A stretch of DNA of 64,000 nucleotides, taken from the NCBI GenBank assembly GCA_019118745.1, contig DWYJ01000041.1, forward strand, positions 19,651 to 83,650, in the 5' to 3' direction. The notes beneath the pieces were generated by a model. It saw only the letters and a program-made list of their open reading frames with translations. It was not told where the DNA came from and did not search any database. The position numbers were made by a program, and so were the translations under genes. This DNA is from Candidatus Desulfovibrio gallistercoris (GTDB taxonomy: Bacteria; Desulfobacterota; Desulfovibrionia; Desulfovibrionales; Desulfovibrionaceae). This document shows positions 9,665 to 17,913 of the stretch, piece by piece; the first letter of the stretch is position 1; each line of letters opens with the position of its first letter.

Positions 9665-10504
9665 ATGACAAGGAGGGGCAAGGCTTTGCAAAAACGCTAT
9701 CTTCCTGTGACCATCGTGGTCGTGGTTCTGGCCGTCCTCGGCATAGGGGGGTATGTCGTCCCCCTGCTCATGCCGCAGGCGGCTCCTGTTTCGCCGCAGC
9801 GCATCCTGCTGCCCAACGCCGGCGGCGCCGTGGTCTTCGACCATAACGCCCATGCGGCACTGCCCGACATGACGTGCAGCACCTGTCATCACGACAGCCT
9901 GACGCCCAAGCCGGAGCCGGCCGCCGTGCGCTCCTGTGCGCAATGTCACGGCCTGACCTTTGACGAGAGCTTCCGCAAGGAACACGTCACCCGCTATGAC
10001 GGGGAGGCCTGCGTCACCTGTCATCACTACGAGCTTGCCCGCAAGGACTGGGGCCACAAGCGGCACGCCCGCGAGATGGGCCTTGATTGCCGGGACTGTC
10101 ACCACAAGGATACGGGGATCGAGCCCGAACCCCAGAACTGCGCCGACTGCCATGAAGCCGGCGCAGCGCCCACGCACAAGCCCGCCGAGTCCGGTACGCC
10201 GCCCAACCTCGCGGATGCCGTGCACGCCCGCTGCGTGACCTGCCATGAAGATCTGTTTGCCAAGAAGGTCAACGGCTGCGCGTCCTGCCACGATGTGAAG
10301 CCCATGCGGGAGCAGCCCGCCGAAGCGCGCAGCAAGGTGTCCCCGCTGTATGCCGACTGCGTCGTCTGCCATGAGGCGGGCGGCGACAAGCTGCTCCTGG
10401 GCCGCATGGACGCTTTCCACAAGCAGTGCATGGGCTGCCATGAGAGCAAGGGCAAGGGGCCGTTCAAGAAGGGGCAGTGCGCCCAGTGTCATACCTCGAA
10501 GTGA
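9665..10504 (+). CDS. dhcA: Decaheme c-type cytochrome (Rnf-associated)
   Basis: Ten CxxCH motifs counted; N-terminal TM/signal; immediately upstream of rnfC as in Desulfovibrio. Confidence 0.9.
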   Translation: MTRRGKALQKRYLPVTIVVVVLAVLGIGGYVVPLLMPQAAPVSPQRILLPNAGGAVVFDHNAHAALPDMTCSTCHHDSLTPKPEPAAVRSCAQCHGLTFDESFRKEHVTRYDGEACVTCHHYELARKDWGHKRHAREMGLDCRDCHHKDTGIEPEPQNCADCHEAGAAPTHKPAESGTPPNLADAVHARCVTCHEDLFAKKVNGCASCHDVKPMREQPAEARSKVSPLYADCVVCHEAGGDKLLLGRMDAFHKQCMGCHESKGKGPFKKGQCAQCHTSK

Positions 10505-10511
10505 GGCAAGC

Positions 10512-11783
10512 ATGAAAGAACTTTTCCAGATGCTGCCGGATCCGCGTTTCCATCTGGTGTACGGCATCACGCAGCGATTCAGCGAGGGGCCAAGCCCGCG
10601 GCAGGTGCGCCTCAACCGTGAGGGCTTCAAGCTCCTGGAGGGCGTCAGCAAGAAAGCTCTGGTCTACCCCTACCAGAAGCTGGGCGTGCATCCCTCCCCG
10701 ACCAAGGGGGACGTGTTCTCGCCCATTTTCGGACGGATCACGGAAGTCAACGAGCGCTCCATCTTCGTGGAGGCGGTGGAGCCCGACGAGGAGCTGCGCG
10801 CCGCCGCCCAGAGCGTGGAGAAGGTCGATCTGCTGGCCATGCCCGAACGGGGCGCGGACCTTGTGCCCATCCTCAAGGGGCTCGGCCTCAATACCCGATC
10901 GCTCGGCCAGGACTGCGAGACCCTCATCATCAACGGCCTCAACCCCGATCCGGGCGTGACCTGGGCCGAACCCATGCTGCTGGCCCATCAGCGCAACCTG
11001 CACAACGGGCTGGAGATGCTGCGCCGTCTTTCTCCGGCCAAGCGCATCCTGCTGGCCGTGCCCAAGGAGATACGCCTCCAGCACCATGATGTGGAGATCG
11101 TGCACGTGCCCTCCCACTATCCGGCCAGCGTCAACGCCCTGGTCATCAAGGCCGTGACCGGCAAGGAACAGCCGGAAGGCGTGGGCATCGTGGGCCTGCA
11201 CAACGTCTGGAGCCTCGGCCGGGTGGCCGTGACCGGCCTGCCGCTGACGGAGACCGTCATCACCATCGGCAGCTTCACCCATTCCGGCAACTATATCGTG
11301 AAGGAAGGCAGCATGCTCGGCGAGCTGCTGGCCTTCGCCAACATCGAGCTCAAGGACGGGGATACCCTGGTGCGCGGCGGCCCGCTGCGCGGGGAGAGCA
11401 TCGAGAAGCTCTCGCGCAGCGTCACCAAGGGAGCCACGGGCGTCTTTGTGGTGGAAGCGGGCAGCGTGCCCGTCATGGAAGGTCACAGCCCCTGCATCAA
11501 CTGCGGGGCCTGCGTGCTGGTCTGTCCCGCCCGCCTGAGCCCCAACCTGTTGAGCCGCTATGCGGAATTCGCCCTGCATGAGCGGGCCCGCAAGGAATAC
11601 GTGGAGCAGTGTCTGGAATGCGGCCTGTGCGGCTATGTCTGCATCGCGCGGCGTCCCGTCCTGCAATATATCCGCCTGGCCAAACACAAGCTGGCCGAGG
11701 CCGATGCCGCCCGGCGTCTGGAAGAACTGAAACCCGTCGGACAAGAGGACGCCGCGTCCGGCGCCGCCAAAGGAGGCAACTGA
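10512..11783 (+). CDS. rnfC: Rnf electron transport complex subunit C
   Basis: VHPSPTKGDVFSPIFGRITEV; two 4Fe-4S motifs CINCGACVLVCP and CLECGLCGYVC. Confidence 0.95.
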   Translation: MKELFQMLPDPRFHLVYGITQRFSEGPSPRQVRLNREGFKLLEGVSKKALVYPYQKLGVHPSPTKGDVFSPIFGRITEVNERSIFVEAVEPDEELRAAAQSVEKVDLLAMPERGADLVPILKGLGLNTRSLGQDCETLIINGLNPDPGVTWAEPMLLAHQRNLHNGLEMLRRLSPAKRILLAVPKEIRLQHHDVEIVHVPSHYPASVNALVIKAVTGKEQPEGVGIVGLHNVWSLGRVAVTGLPLTETVITIGSFTHSGNYIVKEGSMLGELLAFANIELKDGDTLVRGGPLRGESIEKLSRSVTKGATGVFVVEAGSVPVMEGHSPCINCGACVLVCPARLSPNLLSRYAEFALHERARKEYVEQCLECGLCGYVCIARRPVLQYIRLAKHKLAEADAARRLEELKPVGQEDAASGAAKGGN

Positions 11784-12736
11784 TGACTACCGCGCCGTCT
11801 TCCGTGCTGCTGGCCATGAGCGCGCCGCCGTACTGGCATTGCGGGCGCAGCATCCGGCGGCAGAGCCTCTACATGCTGGCGGCGTTGCTGCCCGCCGTCT
11901 GCTTTGCCGTCTGGAACTGGGGCCTGCCCGCCGTGCGCGTCATGGCTCTGAGCGTCGCCGTCTGCGTGGCGGTGGAGGCCCTCTGTCAGCGCCTCATGGG
12001 CCGCGAGCTGGCCGTGGACGACCTGACGGCCGTCTGTTCGGGCCTGCTGCTGGCCTTCCTGCTGCCGGCGGATTCCCCGTGGTGGCTCGTCCTCATCGGC
12101 GCGGTCACGTCCATCACCCTGGGCAAGATGGCCTTCGGCGGCCTGGGGGCCAATCCGGTCAATACCGTTCTGGTGGGCTGGGCCGTGCTCTTCGTCTCCT
12201 TCCCCCTGCACATGGACGCCAATGCCGCTTCGCTGGGCACGTCCTTCGTGGACCCGCTGGTGCGGCTCAAATTCTTCGGGGCCGAACAGGCCGCCCACAT
12301 CCCGCTGACCGACCTGCTGCTCGGCCGTCAGATCAACGGGCTCGGGGCGGGGCAGATCGCCGCGCTTTTCGTGGGCGGTTCGCTGCTCTGCATGCGGGGG
12401 ATACTGCGCTGGCACTCGGCGCTGGGCTTCTTCCTCGGCGTGGCGGGCATCGCGGCCATCTTCCACGCTTCCGATCCGGCGCTGCATGCCTCGCCGCTCT
12501 ATCATCTCTGCACGGGCTCGGTCATGCTGGGGGGCTTCTTCCTGATCACCGACCCGGCCAACGCCCCGTCGCGTCCGCTGCCCATGTTCCTTTACGGGCT
12601 CATCGGCGGCGGGCTGGTGATGGCCATACGCAAATACGGCGTCTACACGGACGGTACGCCCTTTGCCATCCTGCTGGTCAACATGCTGACCCCGCTTCTG
12701 GACATGATCCGTCCCAAACCTTTCGGAGTGCGCTAG
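11783..12736 (+). CDS. rnfD: Rnf complex subunit D
   Basis: Polytopic; ITDPANAPSRPLPMFLYG; operon position. Confidence 0.93.
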   Translation: MTTAPSSVLLAMSAPPYWHCGRSIRRQSLYMLAALLPAVCFAVWNWGLPAVRVMALSVAVCVAVEALCQRLMGRELAVDDLTAVCSGLLLAFLLPADSPWWLVLIGAVTSITLGKMAFGGLGANPVNTVLVGWAVLFVSFPLHMDANAASLGTSFVDPLVRLKFFGAEQAAHIPLTDLLLGRQINGLGAGQIAALFVGGSLLCMRGILRWHSALGFFLGVAGIAAIFHASDPALHASPLYHLCTGSVMLGGFFLITDPANAPSRPLPMFLYGLIGGGLVMAIRKYGVYTDGTPFAILLVNMLTPLLDMIRPKPFGVR

Positions 12737-12737
12737 C

Positions 12738-13316
12738 ATGGGCGATATCCTACGCATGATCGTTGTGTTGTCGGCCCTGTGCGGCCTGAGCGGCTTTGCG
12801 CTTTCCTATCTCAAGATGGTGACGGCGCCGGGCATCGAGGAGCAGGTGCTCACCTACGTGCAGGGGCCGGCCATCCACAAGGTCTTCACCGGACTGGACA
12901 ATAACCCCATCGCCGATCGCAAGGCCTTCAGCCTGCCCGACGGGCGGGAAGTGCGCGTCTTCCCGGCGCTGCGCGGCGGTCTCCTGGTCGGGGTGGCCAT
13001 CGAGGACAAGGGCAAGGGCTACGGCGGCGCCGTCGGCGTCATGGTCGGCTTCAACGTGGCCGACGACACGCTGGCGGGCATCGGCACGACCGAACTCAAG
13101 GAGACCCCCGGCCTCGGCATGCGCATCGCCGAACCCGGCTTCACCGGGCAGTTCATCGGCAAGCCGCTGCCGGTGGCCCTCAAGGCGCAGGGCGGCGGCA
13201 TCGACGCCGTTTCCGGGGCGACCATCTCTTCCGCCGGCGCGGTGACGGCCGTCAACAACGCCGCCGCCGTCTACAAGGCTCTCAAGCCTGAAATCCTCAA
13301 GACCTGGGGCAAATAG
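12738..13316 (+). CDS. rnfG: Rnf complex subunit G (FMN-binding)
   Basis: ETPGLGMRI and DAVSGATISSAGAV (FMN attachment S/TGAT). Confidence 0.93.
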   Translation: MGDILRMIVVLSALCGLSGFALSYLKMVTAPGIEEQVLTYVQGPAIHKVFTGLDNNPIADRKAFSLPDGREVRVFPALRGGLLVGVAIEDKGKGYGGAVGVMVGFNVADDTLAGIGTTELKETPGLGMRIAEPGFTGQFIGKPLPVALKAQGGGIDAVSGATISSAGAVTAVNNAAAVYKALKPEILKTWGK

Positions 13317-13324
13317 GAGGCACC

Positions 13325-13993
13325 ATGAGCGTCATGCACGAATTTACCAAGGGCCTCTGGCAGGACTTGCCGCCCTTCCGCCTGGTGCTGGGCCTCTGTC
13401 CCACCCTGGCCGTGACCAGTTCGGCCAATAACGGTCTGGGCATGGGGGCTGCCGTCATCTTCGTCCTTGTGCTGTCCAACATGCTCATTTCCATGGTGCG
13501 CGGCATCATCCCCAAAAAGGTGCGCATCGCCTGCTTCATCGTCATCGCGGCCTCTCTGGTGGTGGCGGTGGAGCTGCTCATGCAGGCCTATGCCTATCCG
13601 CTCTATCAGCAGCTCGGCATCTTTGTGCCGCTCATCGTCGTGAACTGCATCATCCTGGCCCGCGCGGAGGCCTTTGCCGCCAAGAACGGCGTGGCCGCCT
13701 CGGTGGCCGACGGGCTGGGCATCGGGCTGGGCTTCACCCTGTCGCTGACCTTCCTGGGCTCCCTGCGCGAGATCCTGGGCAACGGGACCTGGTTCGGCAT
13801 GCCCGTCATGTGGGAGGGCTTCGAGCCGTTCCGCATCATGGTGCAGGCGCCGGGGGCCTTCATCTGCCTGGGGCTCATCCTGGCGGGGATGAACGTCATC
13901 AACGTCTGGCAGGCGCGGCGCAAGGGCCTGCGCGAGCCCGATCCGGTGGGTTGCAGCGGCTGCGGCTGCTGCTCGCTCGACAAGAAGGACTGA
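13325..13993 (+). CDS. rnfE: Rnf complex subunit E
   Basis: GLWQDLPPFRLVLGLCPTLAVT; Cys-rich C-terminus GCSGCGCCSLDKKD. Confidence 0.93.
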   Translation: MSVMHEFTKGLWQDLPPFRLVLGLCPTLAVTSSANNGLGMGAAVIFVLVLSNMLISMVRGIIPKKVRIACFIVIAASLVVAVELLMQAYAYPLYQQLGIFVPLIVVNCIILARAEAFAAKNGVAASVADGLGIGLGFTLSLTFLGSLREILGNGTWFGMPVMWEGFEPFRIMVQAPGAFICLGLILAGMNVINVWQARRKGLREPDPVGCSGCGCCSLDKKD

Positions 13994-14005
13994 TAGGAGA
14001 CGGAT

Positions 14006-14581
14006 ATGGAAATCTTCCAGTTGTTCATTGCCGCCATCTTCGTCAACAACATCGTCCTTGCGCAGTATCTGGGCAACTGCCCCTATCTGGGCTGCTCCAA
14101 GGAAAAGAGCGTGGCGCTGGGCATGGGCGGCGCGGTGATCTTCGTCATCGTCGTCTCCACGCTCTGCACCTGGCTCATGCAGAGATACGTGCTGGCGCCC
14201 TACGGCCTCGGCTATCTGCAGACCATCGTCTTCATCGTGGTCATCGCCTCGCTGGTGCAGTTCGTGGAGATGTTCCTCAAGAAGATGGTCCCGCCGCTCT
14301 ACGCGGCGCTGGGCATCTTCCTGCCGCTCATCACCACCAACTGCGCGGTCATGGGGGTGGCCATCCTGGTGCAGCGCGAGGAGTACGACCTCGTGACCTC
14401 GCTGCTCTATGGTCTGGCTTCGGGCATGGGCTTCACGCTGGCTCTGCTGCTCATGGCGGGCATTCGCGAGCGTCTGGATACCTGCCGTCTGCCCAAGGCG
14501 CTGGCGGGAACGCCCATCGCGCTGATCATGGCCGGGCTCATGTCGCTGGCCTTCATGGGCTTCAAGGGTATGGCGCAGTAG
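14006..14581 (+). CDS. rnfA: Rnf complex subunit A
   Basis: IAAIFVNNIVLAQYLGNCPYLGCSKE. Confidence 0.94.
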   Translation: MEIFQLFIAAIFVNNIVLAQYLGNCPYLGCSKEKSVALGMGGAVIFVIVVSTLCTWLMQRYVLAPYGLGYLQTIVFIVVIASLVQFVEMFLKKMVPPLYAALGIFLPLITTNCAVMGVAILVQREEYDLVTSLLYGLASGMGFTLALLLMAGIRERLDTCRLPKALAGTPIALIMAGLMSLAFMGFKGMAQ

Positions 14582-14624
14582 CGCCGTCCGAACACGCCGC
14601 CTGCGGGCGGATGAGGATTCTGCT

Positions 14625-15509
14625 ATGGTGACGACATCCATCATCATCCTTTTCGGGCTGGGGCTGCTGGCTTCGGTGGTGCTGGCCGTGGCTTCGCGCG
14701 TCTTCTACATCAAGGAGGACCCGCGCGTGGAGGCCGTGCTGGAAGTGCTGCCCGGGGCCAATTGCGGCGGCTGCGGCTTTGCCGGTTGCGAAGGCTACGC
14801 CGCTGCGGTGGTCAATGACCCCAAGATCCCGGCCAACAGCTGCTGCGCCGGCGGCGCGCAGACCAGCATCGCCGTGGGCGAACTGACGGGCAAGACCGTG
14901 TCCGAGGCCGAGCCCCTCATGTCGCTGCGCCGCTGCGACAAGGTGGCCGGCAACGTGGCCCTGCGCTATCAATATCAGGGCATGCCCTCCTGCGCGGCGG
15001 CGGCCATGTTGCGCGGCGGCGTGGACAACTGCCAGTATTCCTGCCTCGGTTTCGGCGACTGCGTCGTGGGCTGCCCCTTCGAGGCCATGCGCATCGTCAA
15101 CGGCCTTGTGCAGGTGGATGCCCGCAAGTGCATCGGCTGCGGGCGCTGCGTGCAGACCTGCCCGCGTGGGGTGCTGGAGCTCGTGCCCAAGCGGGCCCGC
15201 GTGGCCGTGTACTGCAATACCCGCGACAAGCTGCGCGCCGTGACCGACATCTGCGACAGCGGTTGCATCAAGTGCTGCAAGTGCGTCAAGGCCTGTCCGG
15301 CCAAGGCCGTGCGGCTGGAGAACAACCGCATCGTCATCGACCAGCTGCAATGTCTTTCCTACGGCGGCGAGTGCAACGAGGCCTGTGTGGCCGGTTGTCC
15401 GCGGCATATCTTCCGCTACACGCGGGGCATCATGGAAGAGATACGCCCCGTTTCCGGGACCATCCCCCAGACCGCCGCTGCCGCCCCGCAGGCGTCCGCC
15501 CAGGAGTAA
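14625..15509 (+). CDS. rnfB: Rnf complex subunit B (multi Fe-S)
   Basis: LPGANCGGCGFAGCEGYA; CIGCGRCVQTCPRG; CIKCCKCVKACPAKA. Confidence 0.94.
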   Translation: MVTTSIIILFGLGLLASVVLAVASRVFYIKEDPRVEAVLEVLPGANCGGCGFAGCEGYAAAVVNDPKIPANSCCAGGAQTSIAVGELTGKTVSEAEPLMSLRRCDKVAGNVALRYQYQGMPSCAAAAMLRGGVDNCQYSCLGFGDCVVGCPFEAMRIVNGLVQVDARKCIGCGRCVQTCPRGVLELVPKRARVAVYCNTRDKLRAVTDICDSGCIKCCKCVKACPAKAVRLENNRIVIDQLQCLSYGGECNEACVAGCPRHIFRYTRGIMEEIRPVSGTIPQTAAAAPQASAQE

Positions 15510-15513
15510 CGTC

Positions 15514-16524
15514 ATGGTAAAGTCTTCCTCCCTTTTTCGTCCTCTTGCCGCCCGCTGCGGGCGGCGTGATTTCCTGCGCGGCCTGCTTCTGGGCGGCGGC
15601 GCGCTGGCCGGGATGGGCCTGCTGCCGGGGACGGCCCGGGCCCTCGCCCTGCCGGGAGCCGCGCCCTATGCTCGTACCGAACTCTTCATGGGCACTTTCG
15701 TGCGCGTGCAGATCGCCGGATGCGGTCAGGCGCAGGCCTCCGAGGCGGCGGAGCGCGCCCTCGGCCTGGGGCGGCGTCTGGCCGCCCTGTATGACCGGCA
15801 TGACGGCGGTTCTCCGGTGAGCGTGCTCAATGCGCGGGGGAGCCTGGACGGCGCTCCCGCCGAGCTGTGTTCCCTGCTGGAGCAGGCGGCCGCCATCCAT
15901 GCCCGCACGCCGCATTTCGACATCAGCGTGCTGCCCCTGCTGCAATGGCGGCAGGCCGCGGGCGCAGGCCCGGACGCGAAGGCGGACAAGGCGCTGCGCG
16001 AGCTCGTGGATGCCCGCGCCATCCGGGTGGACGGCAGCCGTATCCGGCTGCTGCGGCAGGGCATGGGCATCACCCTGGACGGCATCGCCAAGGGGGCGGT
16101 GGTGGACGCCATCTCCGCCGAGCTGCTCCGCTGCGGCTGCCCCGATCACCTCGTGGATGCGGGTGGCGACATCGTGGCCCGCGGTACGGCCGACGGCGGC
16201 AGGCCGTGGACCATCGCCGTGGAGGACCCCGAAAAGCGCGGCAGCTATCCCGCCGTCCTGCCTCTGCGGGATCAGGCCATAGCCACGTCCGGCAATTATG
16301 AGCAGTCCGGCGGGCATCTTTGCGATCCCCGCAGCGGCGCCGTCTCCCGCCTGCGTTCGTGCAGCGTGGTGGCCGGGCGGTGCAGCCTGGCCGATGCGCT
16401 GGCTACCGGCCTTTCCCTGCTGCCCGCCGGGCATGTGGCTGCGGGCGCGGCGGCCCATGCGGCGGCGAGCCTTGCCGTGGACGGCGGCGGACGTTCGGCC
16501 TTTTCGGCCAACTGGCCCGCGTGA
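15514..16524 (+). CDS. apbE: FAD:protein FMN transferase with Tat-like signal
   Basis: RRDFLRGLLLGGGALAGMG signal; GITLDGIAKGAVVDA, DAGGDIVARG; end of rnf operon. Confidence 0.9.
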   Translation: MVKSSSLFRPLAARCGRRDFLRGLLLGGGALAGMGLLPGTARALALPGAAPYARTELFMGTFVRVQIAGCGQAQASEAAERALGLGRRLAALYDRHDGGSPVSVLNARGSLDGAPAELCSLLEQAAAIHARTPHFDISVLPLLQWRQAAGAGPDAKADKALRELVDARAIRVDGSRIRLLRQGMGITLDGIAKGAVVDAISAELLRCGCPDHLVDAGGDIVARGTADGGRPWTIAVEDPEKRGSYPAVLPLRDQAIATSGNYEQSGGHLCDPRSGAVSRLRSCSVVAGRCSLADALATGLSLLPAGHVAAGAAAHAAASLAVDGGGRSAFSANWPA

Positions 16525-16557
16525 CGTGTCCCGGCGGCGGGCCGGGGACACGCGGCG

Positions 16558-16592
16558 AAGAGGGGAGAGCTTCCGGCTCTCCCCTCTTTCTT
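16558..16592 (+). terminator. Rho-independent terminator of rnf operon
   Basis: AAGAGGGGAGAGC-TTCCG-GCTCTCCCCTCTT followed by T-rich tract. Confidence 0.85.
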
Positions 16593-16635
16593 TTGCGCTG
16601 CCCGGCATGGGGAGCGCGGGTCTTTCCGCCTTGTC

Positions 16636-16656
16636 AATATTCTAGGAATATTCTAG
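16636..16656. promoter_or_regulatory. Direct repeat AATATTCTAG x2, period 11 bp
   Basis: AATATTCTAG-G-AATATTCTAG between rnf terminator and TPR gene. Confidence 0.45.
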
Positions 16657-16713
16657 AAAAAGGGACATCGTCCACCGGGCAGCCGCCCGCTCCCAGAAAA
16701 AGAGAAAACGATC

Positions 16714-17670
16714 ATGTCGCGTTCCAAACGAAAATCTTCCGCGCGGCGGAATGTCTCCGCCGCCGACACGCCTGCTGCTGCCGCTTCTTCCGTTTCATGC
16801 ACGGAAACGACGCCAGCCGGACCTGACGCCGCGGCCTCTGCCGCCCCTGCGTCCGTCTCCCGTACGCAAACGGCGCAGGCCGGGCTTGACGATACGATCC
16901 CTGCCGCACCGCCCAGCCCAGTGACGCTCCCTCTGCCGGGCAGCGTTCCGCCGCAAGTTCCCGGGAGCCCGAAAACGGGCGTTTCCGGGCTCACCTGCGT
17001 GCTTTGCTGCATCATCTGCCTGCTGGCCGGTCTGTTGCTGGGGAACCTCCTGCCGCATGTCCTCGACGGACGGGGTGGGGGAGGGGAGCCCGCACGTCCC
17101 GAGGCGGCCGCTTCGTCTCCGGCCCCGGCAGCGGCTCAGGCCGAGGCTGCCTCTCCGTCCGCGCCCGCTGCGCCGTCCGCCGCGGCGGCAGCCCCCGCGC
17201 AGGGAGCGGCGCAGGCGATGTCCCCGCAAGCGGGTGCGAATCTGGAGCTGGAGCACATCGGCCACCTCGAAAAGAGCCTTGCCGCCAATCCGCAGGATGT
17301 CGCGCGCTGGACGGAGCTTGGCAATGCCTACTTCGACATGCATCAGCCGCTCAAGGCCATCGAGGCCTATGAACGCTCGCTGGCGCTGCGGCCCGGCGAT
17401 CCCAACGTGCTGACCGATCTGGGCATCATGTACCGTGAGAGCGGGCAATACGAACTGGCCCTGCGGAGCTTTGACCGGGCCATGCGCGCGGACCCGACGC
17501 ACGAGAATTCCCGTTTCAACAAGGGGATCGTCCTGCTGTTCGACCTGCACCGGCATGCCGAGGCCAAGGCTGTCTGGCAGGAGCTGCTGCGCATGAATCC
17601 CCGGGCCACGGCCCCGGACGGGACGGGCCTGCGCACGCTCATCGAGCAGTGCGACAAGCCGTTGCCCTGA
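16714..17670 (+). CDS. Membrane-anchored TPR protein
   Basis: TM segment LTCVLCCIICLLAGLLLGNLLP; TPRs WTELGNAYFDMHQPLKAIEAYERSLALRPGDPNVLTDLGIMYRESGQYELALRSFDRAMRADP. Confidence 0.85.
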   Translation: MSRSKRKSSARRNVSAADTPAAAASSVSCTETTPAGPDAAASAAPASVSRTQTAQAGLDDTIPAAPPSPVTLPLPGSVPPQVPGSPKTGVSGLTCVLCCIICLLAGLLLGNLLPHVLDGRGGGGEPARPEAAASSPAPAAAQAEAASPSAPAAPSAAAAAPAQGAAQAMSPQAGANLELEHIGHLEKSLAANPQDVARWTELGNAYFDMHQPLKAIEAYERSLALRPGDPNVLTDLGIMYRESGQYELALRSFDRAMRADPTHENSRFNKGIVLLFDLHRHAEAKAVWQELLRMNPRATAPDGTGLRTLIEQCDKPLP

Positions 17671-17754
17671 CGTCTGTCGAGAAGATCTTGCAATCATCGC
17701 ATCTGCCTGAACGACATGCCAACTCGCTATGTCCTGCTTGCTTCCGGTGAGAGA

Positions 17755-17897
17755 CCGCCGCATGTCCCGCCTTCCCCTGCGGAAAGCGCGCTGGGGAAGG
17801 GATGGGGGGCGTGGGGGGAAGGGGAACCCCTCCCGCGCCGGCGGAGGGGTTCCCCTTCCCCCCAAACGAAACCGCACATAGTGTCAACAGGCCCTGG
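17755..17897. repeat. R2 dispersed intergenic repeat with perfect 21-bp inverted repeat (17813-17833/17843-17863)
   Basis: Shares GCGCGCTGGGGAAGGGATGGGGG and terminus GTGTCAACAGGCCCT with copies at 51516 and 60430. Confidence 0.8.
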
Positions 17898-17913
17898 GAG
17901 TGGGAGAAAAGCC

